Shown: one piece after another, positions 8,648 through 18,263 of the stretch
Layout: each line of letters opens with the position of its first letter
Position numbering within the stretch: position 1 is the first letter of the stretch
Source: Bacteroidales bacterium UBA4772
Lineage (GTDB): Bacteria > Bacteroidota > Bacteroidia > Bacteroidales > VadinHA17
Assembly: GCA_002403305.1 (NCBI GenBank)
Contig: DHHM01000013.1
Coordinates: 245,594 to 309,593 of the forward strand
Length of the DNA: 64,000 nucleotides
Reading direction: 5' to 3'
Notes under the pieces: generated by a model
Databases searched by the model: none
The model's input: the letters and a program-made list of their open reading frames with translations, nothing else
What the model was told of the DNA's origin: nothing
Program-made: the position numbers and the translations under genes

Positions 8648-10120
8648 TCAGGGCAGTATAGTTACCGTGCCTCTTCGCACCTCAGTCTGCCCTGACGGTG
8701 TCGTAAGCCTCAGGTTCCAGAGATAAACGCCCGACGGCATCAGGCTCCCGTTGTGATGCCCGTCCCATCCCTCACCGTAATCAGAGGTGCGGAACAAAAT
8801 CACGCCGCTTCGTGTGTATATACTGAACTCATACCCGACAGGTATGAAGGAGAGAGCAGGCATGAAGAGGTCATTAAGTCCGTCACCGTCAGGAGTGAAG
8901 GCATTGGGCATATAGATCTTCTCAGTAATTGGGACAAGGGTCACATTTGACTGTGAAGGGGGTGTGCCTGCCGGGGACTCATCAGAGGAAGCAGTCACAC
9001 GGTATGCGACAGAGGCTGATGTGACAGTACCAGCCATGAGCGAGAGCTCTTCTGACCATAAAGTGTCTGACAGTCCGGTGGCTGCCTCCTGCCATCCCTT
9101 GCCCGCATCCCTCCATAGGGAATAGACCGGTACCGGGGAGAGGCCGGGACCGTTCCAAAACAGGTTGACCTGCGTACCCCTCATTTCTGAGGTCAGTACG
9201 ATGTTACGCGCCGGCAGCGAGCTGTCTGCGGCGATACCACAGCTGTTCAGCACCGCCAGGGCGTAAGGAGTGATTCTGTTCGTGTCAGCATCAGCGACGG
9301 TGAATACGACAGTGCCGTCAAATCCGGATGTCGTTCCGCACTGCGACCAGCCAGGTATACCCTCATCATAACGCAACACAATAAAGTTGTCCATGGTGCT
9401 CTCCCGGTCATAGCTGCCTGTGACGACCAGCCCGCCACCCTCAACGGAGAGGGCTGTAATTTGCATCCATCCGGGGGTTGTCTCAGTGCCTGTCGTTATG
9501 CACTGCCTGTTGGACGTGGAGGGAGCAGCTCCCTCTTCATCAGTGGCAATAATGAAAAAACAGTAGCCGGTGCCGGGCAGATAATCACTGAAATTATATG
9601 ACGTGTCCGTTTTCGGGAGCGTCAGGATTAGTGCAACAGGCTCCTCCGCCACTGACAACCACAGCTCATAACGACCGGAGGGATGACTGACATTCACGTG
9701 GGGAGTCCAGGAAAGGTTGATGCGGCTGTTGCAGCTGTCATTCTCAGCTGCCAGATAAACGGTCCACAGCGGGTCACTCATCGGGCTGCGGTTGCCGGAG
9801 GAATCCCTGGCGGCAACACTGTATCCTGTACTTCTGTAACGGGCGAATGAGTTGGCGTGCAGATACTCCGAAGGGTGGGATGCCGGGACGCTGTCAATGG
9901 CAAGAAATCCGTAAAGACTGTCCGATGCATAGATGATATATCTCTCCACATCTGTTGACACTGATGGAATCCAACTCAGGGTGCAGTTTCCGGTATACGG
10001 GTCAACAGTGACATTCTCCGGCACCGGCACTGCGGGCAGGATGCTGTCCTGCTGTCCATAAAGCCCTGGCATTGCTACAGTGAGTGAAAACAACAGTGTC
10101 AGTATGGTTAGCGGTTTCAT
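8648..10120 (-). CDS. Exported fibronectin-type protein with T9SS type B sorting domain (CHU_C)
   Basis: A 490-residue secreted protein: signal peptide ending near GLYGQQ, several fibronectin-III-like beta modules (tryptophan and SWTP-type strand motifs), then a C-terminal gliding-motility-associated domain that starts at YMPNAFTPDGDGLND (about residue 405) and ends in RRGTVTILP. That domain is the known type B cargo signal of the type IX secretion system, so the protein should be carried across the outer membrane. Its start overlaps the stop of the upstream M16 gene by 4 bp (ATGA). Its ligand or partner is unknown. Confidence 0.85.
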   Translation of the reverse strand: MKPLTILTLLFSLTVAMPGLYGQQDSILPAVPVPENVTVDPYTGNCTLSWIPSVSTDVERYIIYASDSLYGFLAIDSVPASHPSEYLHANSFARYRSTGYSVAARDSSGNRSPMSDPLWTVYLAAENDSCNSRINLSWTPHVNVSHPSGRYELWLSVAEEPVALILTLPKTDTSYNFSDYLPGTGYCFFIIATDEEGAAPSTSNRQCITTGTETTPGWMQITALSVEGGGLVVTGSYDRESTMDNFIVLRYDEGIPGWSQCGTTSGFDGTVVFTVADADTNRITPYALAVLNSCGIAADSSLPARNIVLTSEMRGTQVNLFWNGPGLSPVPVYSLWRDAGKGWQEAATGLSDTLWSEELSLMAGTVTSASVAYRVTASSDESPAGTPPSQSNVTLVPITEKIYMPNAFTPDGDGLNDLFMPALSFIPVGYEFSIYTRSGVILFRTSDYGEGWDGHHNGSLMPSGVYLWNLRLTTPSGQTEVRRGTVTILP

Positions 10121-11403
10121 GCTGTGCCGGCTATTATTATGTATGCTTCTTCCTGGTTGAAATACGTATTGAACAGCTCCTTTATTTTACCGGGAGTGAT
10201 GTTGTTGACTGTCTCTGCAAACCGGGTATAATAGTCAAGTCCGGCATCGTAGTCCACAATGCCCTTTATAGCATCAGCAACTGAGAACGGGCCGTCAAAC
10301 AGTCTGGCAATCTCACCCATGGTGTGGTTTCTGACTACCTGAAGCTCATCGTCGCTGACGAGATCCCTCTGCAGATGTGTGATCTCCTTTCTTATCTCCA
10401 TTACTGTCTCCTCGCGCCAGGCATTGGCAACGTCAGTCATTATTGCAATGTACCCGATACTATGGAACGCGCCGGCGACGGCATGTATCCCGTAGGTGTA
10501 ACCCTTCTCCTCCCTTATTTTCCTCATCAGCCTGGAGCCGAAGTACCCTCCGAGAAGCATGGTGGCAACCTGAAGCCCCAGATAGTCAGGGTGGTCGCGG
10601 GTTATGCCTTTCCATCCCATCCTTACCGTGCTCTGAACGGAGTCTTTGACCTCGCAATGGATGACACCGGGACTGGCACTGCTGAATAGTGGGGCAGTTA
10701 TCACCGGCTTGCTCCATGGACCTGAGCCCTCTCCGGAAAAATGCCTTTCAAGCAGAGGAAGAACCTGTTCCGGATTACGGCCGGCAACAGTGATATACAT
10801 GTTGCGGGGCATGTAATGTGCTGAATGGAAGTCATGGAGGTGTAAAACGGACAATGAGGCATAATCTTCTGCACATGTCACTCTTCCGTAAGGGGTTTCA
10901 TCACCGCACAGTGCACGGTAAAACTCCTCCCTGGCTCTTACTGCGGTTCTCTGTCTGCCGATAAGAAAAGCCTGCATCCTCTTATCTTTCATCATCCGAA
11001 ACTCCCTCTCCGGAAAGGAGGGGTGAAACAAAACCTCTTCTGCCAGTGACATCACCTCATCAAGCTTTCTTGTCAGCGTGACGGTTACAAGTCCGGCGGA
11101 GTCCTTGTCGGCATTGGGACTGAACAATGCGCCGGTCATATCGATGAGATTATTGATAGTAGCGGCATCATGCAAATAAGTGCCCTCGGTCAGCATGGCG
11201 TTGGTGGCTGCCGAGGCAAGATGGACACTCTCAGTTCGCTGCCCGGCATTGAAGACAAACTCAATACGTATCAGACCTTCCGGGCCGTTGCCGATAAGGT
11301 AAACAGGCACACCGTTGCTCAGCCTTGTACACGCAGGAAAGGATGTATCACCTGGAGAAGGGATGTTTATGGCGGGGGCTCTCAGCGGTAAGGCGTCTTT
11401 CAT
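10117..11403 (-). CDS. M16-family peptidase, non-catalytic partner subunit
   Basis: A 428-residue M16 fold that lacks HxxEH at the expected place but keeps the C-terminal substrate-binding Arg/Tyr segment (SRLMRKIREEKGYTYG, about residue 290). This is the standard division of labour in two-subunit bacterial M16B enzymes: one subunit holds zinc, the other helps bind the peptide. It overlaps both neighbours by 4 bp, so its product should be made in step with the zinc-bearing partner. No signal peptide is apparent, suggesting cytoplasmic or periplasm-facing peptide turnover. Confidence 0.85.
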   Translation of the reverse strand: MKDALPLRAPAINIPSPGDTSFPACTRLSNGVPVYLIGNGPEGLIRIEFVFNAGQRTESVHLASAATNAMLTEGTYLHDAATINNLIDMTGALFSPNADKDSAGLVTVTLTRKLDEVMSLAEEVLFHPSFPEREFRMMKDKRMQAFLIGRQRTAVRAREEFYRALCGDETPYGRVTCAEDYASLSVLHLHDFHSAHYMPRNMYITVAGRNPEQVLPLLERHFSGEGSGPWSKPVITAPLFSSASPGVIHCEVKDSVQSTVRMGWKGITRDHPDYLGLQVATMLLGGYFGSRLMRKIREEKGYTYGIHAVAGAFHSIGYIAIMTDVANAWREETVMEIRKEITHLQRDLVSDDELQVVRNHTMGEIARLFDGPFSVADAIKGIVDYDAGLDYYTRFAETVNNITPGKIKELFNTYFNQEEAYIIIAGTA

Positions 11404-12641
11404 TGCTCTTTAGGGATATAATGGATAATACTGCAATTGGAGGGGAGAAATGTGCGGGCTGCAGTCACAGCCATCTCTCCGGCAGTAACACTCATATATC
11501 TCTCCCTCTCTCTGTTTATCCCCTCAGCATCACCCAGCAGTTCGTGGAGCGCCAGGTTGAAGGCTTTGTTCGAGGCGCTCAGATGAGAGATAAGCCTGAG
11601 CGACTCATACCGGTTGCGTGCCTTCTCCAGCTCTGCATCAGTAACAGGTACTGCTGAAAGCCTGAAGAGCTCTTCCTCCACTGCCTCTTCCGCCTTGCGG
11701 ATATCAATTCCGTTTCTGAGCTTGCCGCTGAAGATGACCAGACCGGGGTCCGTCTCTCCTGAAAGGTATATATCAGCCTCACTGAAAACCTCTTTCTCCC
11801 TCACCAGCAGGTTAGGAAAACGCGCTGACTCGCATCCGGACAGGATATCGGTGAGCATGTCAAGGACGATGAAGTCCCTGCTGTTTCTTCCATCTGTGTG
11901 CCACGCCATGATGAGCTGGGCTGATGGCACCCTCCGCTCTGCGACGATCTGCCTGCGCTTGTTCTGGTCAGGTTCAACAGGGAGTCGTCTCCGCCGCCGC
12001 GGTGCCCGGGGCTTGTCGCCGAACCATTTTTCAGCAAGCCGGAAGACCTCATCAGGTGCTACGTTACCGGCAACGGACAGTATTGCATTCGACGCATTGT
12101 AGAATTTCCTGTAAAATTTCCCCGCCGATATGGTGTCGGCCTTCCCGATATGGCTTATATCAATACCTATCGCAGGCCACCGGTACGGATGAACCTTGTA
12201 AGCCAGCGGCCTGAGCAGCAGCAGCAGGTCACCGTACGGCTGATTCAGGTATCGCTGACGGTACTCCTCTGTCACAACGCTCTTTTGAGTCATGATTCTC
12301 TCCTCTGAGAGGTCCAGCCCTGTCATCCTGTCTGCCTCAAGCCAGAGCGCTGTCTCAAGGTTGTTGACCGGCAGCGTTATGTAATAGTTGGTAAAATCAT
12401 TGTTGGTGAATGCATTGTTCTCTCCTCCGGCCATCATCACCGGAAAGTCAAAGAGAGGCACCTCACGGGTGCCTCCAAACATCAGGTGTTCAAACAGATG
12501 AGCCAGTCCCGTAGATCCCGGGTCCTCATCCCTGGCGCCAACGTCATACAAGATATTGGTGGTCACCATCGGAGTACCCTCATCACGGTGTGCAATTACT
12601 CTCAGTCCGTTCTCAAGTGTATGCCGCTCAAATCTGATCAT
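11400..12641 (-). CDS. M16-family zinc peptidase, catalytic subunit
   Basis: Inverzincin peptidase with HLFEH (residues 48-52, H-x-x-E-H) and the distal glutamate in TEEYRQR (about 125-126). The 414-residue length fits a single-chain M16B half. Start chosen at 12641 (MIRFERH); a perfect -7 box at 12657-12664 makes the longer start at 12668 unlikely. It is the first gene of an M16-M16-CHU_C overlapping series, and is divergent from the ClC gene. The family degrades short peptides or processes exported ones; the substrate is unknown. Confidence 0.9.
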   Translation of the reverse strand: MIRFERHTLENGLRVIAHRDEGTPMVTTNILYDVGARDEDPGSTGLAHLFEHLMFGGTREVPLFDFPVMMAGGENNAFTNNDFTNYYITLPVNNLETALWLEADRMTGLDLSEERIMTQKSVVTEEYRQRYLNQPYGDLLLLLRPLAYKVHPYRWPAIGIDISHIGKADTISAGKFYRKFYNASNAILSVAGNVAPDEVFRLAEKWFGDKPRAPRRRRRLPVEPDQNKRRQIVAERRVPSAQLIMAWHTDGRNSRDFIVLDMLTDILSGCESARFPNLLVREKEVFSEADIYLSGETDPGLVIFSGKLRNGIDIRKAEEAVEEELFRLSAVPVTDAELEKARNRYESLRLISHLSASNKAFNLALHELLGDAEGINRERERYMSVTAGEMAVTAARTFLPSNCSIIHYIPKEQ

Positions 12642-12656
12642 ACAGTCAAAATATCC

Positions 12657-12664
12657 CAAACTTA
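12657..12664 (-). promoter_or_regulatory. -7 promoter box for the M16 operon
   Basis: Minus-strand TAAGTTTG is a full match to TAnnTTTG, with ATTG about 21 bp upstream as a weak -33. It lies 16 bp before the chosen M16 start and face to face with the ClC promoter. Confidence 0.5.
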
Positions 12665-12695
12665 CCAAAATAAACCACCGCTCCTCAATTTATTT

Positions 12696-12703
12696 TATAT
12701 TTG
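12696..12703 (+). promoter_or_regulatory. -7 promoter box for the ClC channel gene
   Basis: TATATTTG is a full match to TAnnTTTG. Transcription would begin near 12710, which rules out the long in-frame start at 12486 that lies inside the opposite-strand peptidase. Confidence 0.5.
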
Positions 12704-12728
12704 TGAATATTATGCTTTTTCATTTAAC

Positions 12729-14510
12729 GTGCCTGCCTTGAATACTTTGTTTTCCAAGCAAATACGGTATATTAAAACACTTTTTGCCGACCAGCAGACC
12801 CTGATCTACCTGCTCAGTTTTGTCGTCGGACTCGCCAGTGCAATTGCTGCGGTGGCAATGAAGAATGCAATTCATTACACCCATCTCCTTTTTACACAGG
12901 GGGTCATGAGAGGGGCAGGAGGGGTGCTTTCGATAGCCTATCCGTTATTCGGTATTTTTCTTACTGTGCTGATCCTTAAATACCTGGTACGTGACAATAT
13001 CTCCCACGGTGTCAGCAGGGTCCTCTACGCCATCTCCAGGAAAAAAAGCTATATACGGAATCACAACAGCTGGTCTTCTATCCTTGCCAGCTCCATGACG
13101 ATCGGCTTCGGAGGGTCAGTGGGAGCAGAGGCCCCCATTGTGCTTACAGGTGCTTCAATAGGTTCAAATATAGGTCGTTACTTCAACCTGAACTATAAGT
13201 ATGTGACGCTGCTGCTCGGGTGCGGCGCTGCAGGAGCTATCTCGGGTATCTTCAAGGCTCCCATCGGGGGAATTCTTTTCACTTTGGAGGTGCTGATGCT
13301 TGACCTGACAATGTCTTCAATAGTACCTCTGCTGATCTCTTCCGTGACTGCCGCCACCGTCGCCTACTTTTTTATGGGTGACAACGTGCTTCTCTCATTC
13401 CAGGTGAAGGAGAGCTTTCTGCTCAGTGAGCTTCCCTGGTACCTTATCCTGGGGCTCTTCTGTGGATTTGCGGGACTCTATTTCACCAAAGTGACCATAG
13501 CCATAGAAAAGCTCTACAGGAAGATTAACAATGCCTGGGTCAGGATGCTGACGGGAGGGATAATCCTGGGAGCTCTGATCTTCTTCATGCCGGCACTCTA
13601 TGGTGAGGGTTATGATGCGGTTATGCAGCTTCTCGCGGCTGATGGCGGCACCCTGCCGGGTCACGGACTGTTCGGGATTGAGGCTTCACGATTCTGGGCT
13701 TTTTCAGTGCTGATGGCGTTGTTGCTGCTCCTTAAGGTGGTAGCTACTGCATCCACCAACGGCGCCGGCGGAGTGGGAGGGGTGGTGGCACCGGTACTAT
13801 TCACCGGGGCAGTGGCAGGTTATTTCTTCAGCAGCCTCACCAACCACCTTTTCGGACTCTCCCTGGTTGAAAGCAGCTTCACCCTGACAGCAATGGCCGG
13901 GCTTTTTGCCGCAGTGCTCCATGCCCCGCTGACAGCTATTTTTCTTATCGCCGAGATAACGGAAGGATACGGCCTGCTCATACCTCTCATCATCACCTCA
14001 ACCATAGCCTTCGTGACTGCCAGGAGCTTCCAGAAACACTCCATCTACAACGAACAGCTGGCTGCCAGCGGTGAACTTATAACTCATGATAAGGATAAGG
14101 CAGTAATGGTGCTGCTCGACTGGACCAAAGAGGTGGAGAAAGACCTGCTGACGGTCAATCCCGAGGGTAACCTTGGCGATCTGGTAAAACAGATTTCAAG
14201 GTCAAAGCGCAATATCTTTCCCGTTGTGGATGATTACGATATACTGGAGGGTGTGGTGCTGCTTGACGATGTCAGGGACAAGATGTTCAATCCTGAACTG
14301 TACGATAAGATAACGGTCAGGGATCTCATGACCATACCCCCTTCCTATATTGACCTGCGTGAGAGGGGAGATGCCGTCCTTCAAGCCTTTGAGCGCACCG
14401 GAGCATGGAACCTGCCTGTCCTCGACCAGGGCCGCTATGTCGGGTTTATATCCAAATCGCGAATCTTTTCGGCATACCGTGAATTGCTCCGACAGTTCTC
14501 CGAAGAGTGA
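12729..14510 (+). CDS. ClC-type chloride channel/antiporter with CBS pair
   Basis: A polytopic ClC protein of about 593 residues that moves chloride or fluoride, probably coupled to protons. The gate-glutamate segment is GGSVGAEAP, equivalent to GREGP, and the second pore segment is NGAGGVGGVVAP. About ten further hydrophobic helices follow the family pattern, and the last 130 residues form two CBS domains that usually bind adenine nucleotides. The start is uncertain: an in-frame GTG at 12729 is the first good codon after the promoter, with TTG codons at 12738 and 12747 as alternatives. Confidence 0.88.
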   Translation: MPALNTLFSKQIRYIKTLFADQQTLIYLLSFVVGLASAIAAVAMKNAIHYTHLLFTQGVMRGAGGVLSIAYPLFGIFLTVLILKYLVRDNISHGVSRVLYAISRKKSYIRNHNSWSSILASSMTIGFGGSVGAEAPIVLTGASIGSNIGRYFNLNYKYVTLLLGCGAAGAISGIFKAPIGGILFTLEVLMLDLTMSSIVPLLISSVTAATVAYFFMGDNVLLSFQVKESFLLSELPWYLILGLFCGFAGLYFTKVTIAIEKLYRKINNAWVRMLTGGIILGALIFFMPALYGEGYDAVMQLLAADGGTLPGHGLFGIEASRFWAFSVLMALLLLLKVVATASTNGAGGVGGVVAPVLFTGAVAGYFFSSLTNHLFGLSLVESSFTLTAMAGLFAAVLHAPLTAIFLIAEITEGYGLLIPLIITSTIAFVTARSFQKHSIYNEQLAASGELITHDKDKAVMVLLDWTKEVEKDLLTVNPEGNLGDLVKQISRSKRNIFPVVDDYDILEGVVLLDDVRDKMFNPELYDKITVRDLMTIPPSYIDLRERGDAVLQAFERTGAWNLPVLDQGRYVGFISKSRIFSAYRELLRQFSEE

Positions 14511-14517
14511 CACACCG

Positions 14518-15639
14518 TTACTTTGCGGCTTGCTTCCAGGTCATCCCCCGATGATCAATGCAGATGATACTATTTCCCTCCGAATCCGGCAGAGCTGCCT
14601 CGTAACCCGAAAGTGTAACAGTAATGTGCGGTTCCGAAGAGGATGGGGTGTAGCCATACTCCTCAAGTAACTCTGCATCGGAGGCATACCCACCCTTATC
14701 CGCGGAGAGGGCACGCTGGGCATAATAGAGTTGTCTCAGCTCCCATTTGACCATCTCATCGTGATCCATGAAGAACGGTTCCTGCTTGCCGGTGCCGCCG
14801 CCGGAATTGAACTGCACGAAACCCCACATCTCCGGGTAATGAACGTTGATAAGCCCCTGTGGCGACCAGAGCCAGTTGTATTCCGGCAGCGGCTTGCCCG
14901 TCTCGCAGTCGGTCTCCTTCAGATACCTCCCGTTTTCTGTTTTTCTCTTCCAGTTCACCCTTGAGAAGTTCATTCTCCAGACCGTGCCGTCAGCGGGCAT
15001 TTCTCCCCACTCCTCCAGCACCGCAAAAGGAAATGCTATCTCCAGTGTCCATTTTTCATCAATGTCTGACGGGTCATTGAGAGTGCCGTATATCTTCACG
15101 GCAGACTTCAGCCCGGCAATGTCCCAAGCATCTATCGCCCGTCCGTTGTCACGGTAGGGCATGGTGAGCAGCAGGTCCCATACAGTGTTGAAGGCATTCA
15201 TCTCAAACTCATAATAGCCGTGGGTATCGCCGTCCGGATCAATGAACACCTCGAAGTCGTTGTCATGAAAGATAACCGTATCGCGTTGCCTCAGCGTTGC
15301 CCGGATATGCGGTTCCTTCAGCTCAGCGGCGATGTAGAGGTGACTGTCATCCCACAGCATTTTCATGCGGGTGTCATACAGCGGGGCGGGTTTAAGCTCC
15401 CCCTCGATATCCGTGAAGAGATTGCTCCAGGGAGCAGCTGACCACTCCTCATCGGTGATCTCCCCGTCTACAGTCATCTCTCCTGCCCTGTAACATGTAT
15501 AGTGCTCAGGACTAAACTCAATTGCAGGTACAGGTATCTTTCCGGCGACGGCCGTACTGCCCCTGACATCCGGGGTCTCCCTGACACTGCATGAGGCATG
15601 GATCAGGGAAGCCAGAACTATAATTGCGGTCTTTCTCAT
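14518..15639 (-). CDS. CBM9-like carbohydrate-binding lipoprotein
   Basis: A 373-residue lipoprotein (signal ending IHASC, Cys at 17) whose core resembles the family 9 carbohydrate-binding fold seen in many Bacteroidetes surface proteins: WSNLFTDIEG near residue 70, KMLWDDSHLYIAAEL near 88-102, DNDFEVFIDPDGDTHGYYEFE near 126-146. The last 90 residues are less typical. No catalytic motif is seen, so it probably binds glycan ends at the cell surface. It converges on the ClC gene with 7 bp between stops and is divergent from glyA. Confidence 0.78.
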   Translation of the reverse strand: MRKTAIIVLASLIHASCSVRETPDVRGSTAVAGKIPVPAIEFSPEHYTCYRAGEMTVDGEITDEEWSAAPWSNLFTDIEGELKPAPLYDTRMKMLWDDSHLYIAAELKEPHIRATLRQRDTVIFHDNDFEVFIDPDGDTHGYYEFEMNAFNTVWDLLLTMPYRDNGRAIDAWDIAGLKSAVKIYGTLNDPSDIDEKWTLEIAFPFAVLEEWGEMPADGTVWRMNFSRVNWKRKTENGRYLKETDCETGKPLPEYNWLWSPQGLINVHYPEMWGFVQFNSGGGTGKQEPFFMDHDEMVKWELRQLYYAQRALSADKGGYASDAELLEEYGYTPSSSEPHITVTLSGYEAALPDSEGNSIICIDHRGMTWKQAAK

Positions 15640-15689
15640 GAAGCTAAAATAGTAAAAACAGTCTCATGAATAAAATTAATATTTAAATG

Positions 15690-15697
15690 TATATTTG
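15690..15697 (+). promoter_or_regulatory. -7 promoter box for glyA
   Basis: TATATTTG, a perfect TAnnTTTG match, 68 bp before the glyA ATG. No clear -33 element is seen at the usual distance. Confidence 0.5.
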
Positions 15698-15708
15698 CCT
15701 CTTAGCAC

Positions 15709-15730
15709 TCCGTGATCAGTGATTCACGGA
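15709..15730 (+). promoter_or_regulatory. Hairpin in glyA 5' leader
   Basis: Perfect 7-bp stem TCCGTGA/TCACGGA with an 8-base loop, just downstream of the predicted transcription start. It may be a leader structure or a regulator half-site pair; no known riboswitch core was recognised. Confidence 0.4.
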
Positions 15731-15764
15731 CCTTAGAGATGGAGTAACAAAAGAAGAAATAGTT

Positions 15765-17045
15765 ATGGAAAGAGACACTGTTATCTTCGATCTGATAGAT
15801 CGTGAACGCAAACGTCAGACAGACGGCCTTGAACTGATAGCATCCGAAAACTTTGTCAGTCCGCAGGTGCTGGAAGCGATGGGCTCAGTGCTTACCAACA
15901 AGTACGCTGAGGGGTACCCGGGTGCGAGGTATTACGGTGGATGTGAAATTGTTGACCAGACAGAGCAGGTGGCCATTGACCGCCTTAAGCAGCTGTTCAA
16001 TGCTGTGTATGCCAATGTCCAGCCTCACTCCGGGGCTCAGGCCAATATGGCTGTGTTCCTCACTGTGCTGAAACCGGGAGAAACTTTTCTCGGGCTTGAC
16101 CTCTCGCACGGTGGTCACCTCTCACACGGTTCCCCCGTCAACTCATCGGGGATCCTCTACCGGCCGGTGGCCTACGGCGTCAGGGAGGAGACAGGCAGGG
16201 TTGACTATGACATGATGGAGGAGGTTGCCCTCAGGGAGAAGCCGAAACTGATAGTAGGAGGCGCGTCAGCCTATTCACGCGAATGGGATTATGCCAGGAT
16301 GCGTGAGATAGCAGACAAAACCGGTGCCATGCTGATGATAGATATGGCTCATCCGGCAGGCCTGATAGCTGCCGGCCTGCTTGACAACCCGCTGAAATAC
16401 GCACATATAGTTACATCCACTACCCACAAGACTCTCAGGGGTCCGCGCGGAGGCATAATCCTGATGGGCGAGGACTTTCCCAACCCGTGGGGCGTAACCA
16501 CCCCGAAGGGTGAGGTGAAGATGATGTCGGCCATGCTCAACTCGGCAGTCTTCCCGGGCATACAGGGAGGTCCCCTCGAACATGTCATCGCCTCCAAGGC
16601 AGTCTCATTCGGCGAGGCACTGACACCTGAATTCCGCCTCTATCAGCAGCAGGTGAAGAAGAACGCGTCAGTAATGGCTGAGGCATTCATGGGGCTGGGA
16701 TACAAGGTCATCTCAGACGGCACTGACAACCACTCCATGCTCATAGATCTCAGAACCCGCTTCCCGGAAATATCAGGGAAAAAGGTTGAAAATACGCTGG
16801 TGAAAGCTCACATAACGGTTAACAAGAACATGGTGCCCTTTGACTCCCGCTCTCCCTTCCTGACATCGGGTATCAGGGTTGGAACACCTGCAGTAACAAC
16901 GCGCGGACTGAAAGAAAGCGATATGGCCACAATTGTGTCTCTGATAGACGAGGTTATTACCGGCATTGAGAATGAATCAGTAATTGCCTCTGTAGGTGAG
17001 AGGGTGGTGAAGATGATGAAGGACTATCCTCTTTTTTCCATGTAG
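15765..17045 (+). CDS. glyA: Serine hydroxymethyltransferase
   Basis: PLP enzyme that converts serine and tetrahydrofolate to glycine and 5,10-methylene-THF, the main source of one-carbon units. The 426-residue length is normal. Visible landmarks are LIASENFVS near the N-terminus, YAEGYPGARYYGG, the cofactor-binding DMAHPAGL segment, and the Schiff-base lysine in TTHKTLRGPRGG (about residue 224). It has its own promoter and a leader hairpin, and is followed by a small unrelated response regulator. Confidence 0.96.
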   Translation: MERDTVIFDLIDRERKRQTDGLELIASENFVSPQVLEAMGSVLTNKYAEGYPGARYYGGCEIVDQTEQVAIDRLKQLFNAVYANVQPHSGAQANMAVFLTVLKPGETFLGLDLSHGGHLSHGSPVNSSGILYRPVAYGVREETGRVDYDMMEEVALREKPKLIVGGASAYSREWDYARMREIADKTGAMLMIDMAHPAGLIAAGLLDNPLKYAHIVTSTTHKTLRGPRGGIILMGEDFPNPWGVTTPKGEVKMMSAMLNSAVFPGIQGGPLEHVIASKAVSFGEALTPEFRLYQQQVKKNASVMAEAFMGLGYKVISDGTDNHSMLIDLRTRFPEISGKKVENTLVKAHITVNKNMVPFDSRSPFLTSGIRVGTPAVTTRGLKESDMATIVSLIDEVITGIENESVIASVGERVVKMMKDYPLFSM

Positions 17046-17073
17046 GAAATTTGAAATTCCTTTTGTATTTTTA
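17045..17073 (+). terminator. Possible weak terminator after glyA
   Basis: Imperfect stem GGAA-x-TT/AA-x-TTCC immediately after the stop, followed by a T-rich run with one G and one A interruption. The stem is short and A/T-rich, so this is tentative. Confidence 0.3.
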
Positions 17074-17094
17074 CCTGCCATAAAGGTAGTCGCC

Positions 17095-17475
17095 GTGGAA
17101 GAAAAGTTAATATTTGTGGTCGATGATGATCCGCTGATCACCACTCTTGTCGCAACACGCTTCGAAGGTGCGGGTTACAGGGTAAGGGCCTTTACCTATG
17201 GTGAAGAGTGTATCCCTGCCCTTGATGAAAAGCCTGACCTGATCATACTTGATTATTATTTCGTGAAGGAGGGTGATGAGCCCATGGATGGCATGGCCGT
17301 CTATGAAGAGATCACAAGGCTGGCACCCGAGGTGCCTGTGATAATGCTCTCCGCGCAGGAGAAGGGGGCCGTGGTGCTGGAGTTTGCACGCCGGGGCATA
17401 GCTGACTACGTAATAAAGGATACTGATCTGATAGATAACCTTCAGGCCGCTGTCAGGGATATCCTCGAGAGATAA
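17095..17475 (+). CDS. Single-domain response regulator (CheY-like receiver)
   Basis: A 126-residue receiver domain starting at GTG: acidic pocket VVDDDP (residues 8-13), phospho-acceptor Asp in LIILDYYF (about 53), conserved Ser in IMLSAQE (about 84), and Lys in VIKDTD (about 106). There is no output domain and no histidine kinase within the window, so it is an orphan that would act by protein contact. A short insertion (VKEGDEPMDG) follows the phospho-site. It lies 49 bp after glyA and 14 bp before the permease gene. Confidence 0.85.
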   Translation: MEEKLIFVVDDDPLITTLVATRFEGAGYRVRAFTYGEECIPALDEKPDLIILDYYFVKEGDEPMDGMAVYEEITRLAPEVPVIMLSAQEKGAVVLEFARRGIADYVIKDTDLIDNLQAAVRDILER

Positions 17476-17489
17476 AACATCCCTCTCTT

Positions 17490-18263
17490 ATGGAATGGTA
17501 CATGTATCTGGCTGTCATTGTTGCCGGCCTCTTTGCAGGTTTTGTCAACACCCTTGCCGGCAGCGGATCGCTGATAACACTGCCCCTGCTGATGTTTCTG
17601 GGGCTTCCTGCCAATATTGCAAACGGCACCAACCGTATCGGGGTATTTGTGCAGAGCGCGGTGAGCAGCCTGAGCTTCAGGCAACAAAAGATATTCAGCT
17701 TTCATGATACGGTCTGGATGGCTGTGCCGGCTGTGGCCGGATCACTGGCCGGATCTCTGCTGGCAGTACGAATCAACGAGAGGATCATGGAACTGCTGAT
17801 AGCAGGATTACTCATCTTCATGTTTTTCGTGATTCTGTACAAGCCTGAGAAGTGGCTCAGGGAACATGCCGTGGCAATCAGCACCAAACGGCGCTGGTGG
17901 GTCATCGTGCTTCTCTTCTTCATCGGTGTCTACGGCGGGTTCATTCAGGCCGGGGTGGGAATCTTCCTGCTTGCGGCACTGGTGCTCGGGGCAGGAGAGG
18001 GGCTGACAAAGGCCAATGCTCACAAGGTGCTGATAGTCACTCTTCTCACGGGAATTGCCCTCTTTGTCTTCATCATCAGCGATCAGGTGAAGTATATGTA
18101 CGGTATAGTCCTGGCCGTGGGACAGGGTACGGGCGGATGGCTCGCCTCAAAGGTGGCTGTCAGCTGGGGGCCGAAGGTCGTACGTGTTGTGCTGCTGGTT
18201 GCCGTCATGGCCTCAGCACTGAAGCTGACGGGGGTGCTGGACCTGATTGTGGGCCTCTTTTGA
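17490..18263 (+). CDS. TauE/SafE (TSUP) family permease
   Basis: A 257-residue membrane protein with about eight hydrophobic helices in two similar halves, each opening with a glycine-rich segment (GLFAGFVNTLAGSGS near 10-25; GVYGGFIQAGVGIF near 147-160). These paired motifs mark the TSUP family, which exports sulfite or organosulfonates or takes up sulfur compounds. The substrate cannot be told. The gene's last 30 bases, including the stop, are repeated twice more just downstream. Confidence 0.85.
   Translation: MEWYMYLAVIVAGLFAGFVNTLAGSGSLITLPLLMFLGLPANIANGTNRIGVFVQSAVSSLSFRQQKIFSFHDTVWMAVPAVAGSLAGSLLAVRINERIMELLIAGLLIFMFFVILYKPEKWLREHAVAISTKRRWWVIVLLFFIGVYGGFIQAGVGIFLLAALVLGAGEGLTKANAHKVLIVTLLTGIALFVFIISDQVKYMYGIVLAVGQGTGGWLASKVAVSWGPKVVRVVLLVAVMASALKLTGVLDLIVGLF

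Noticed and set aside
12486..12728. Upstream extension of the ClC frame to an ATG at 12486
   Set aside because: It lies within the M16 peptidase on the other strand and before the ClC promoter box at 12696-12703; the added residues show no signal or membrane pattern.
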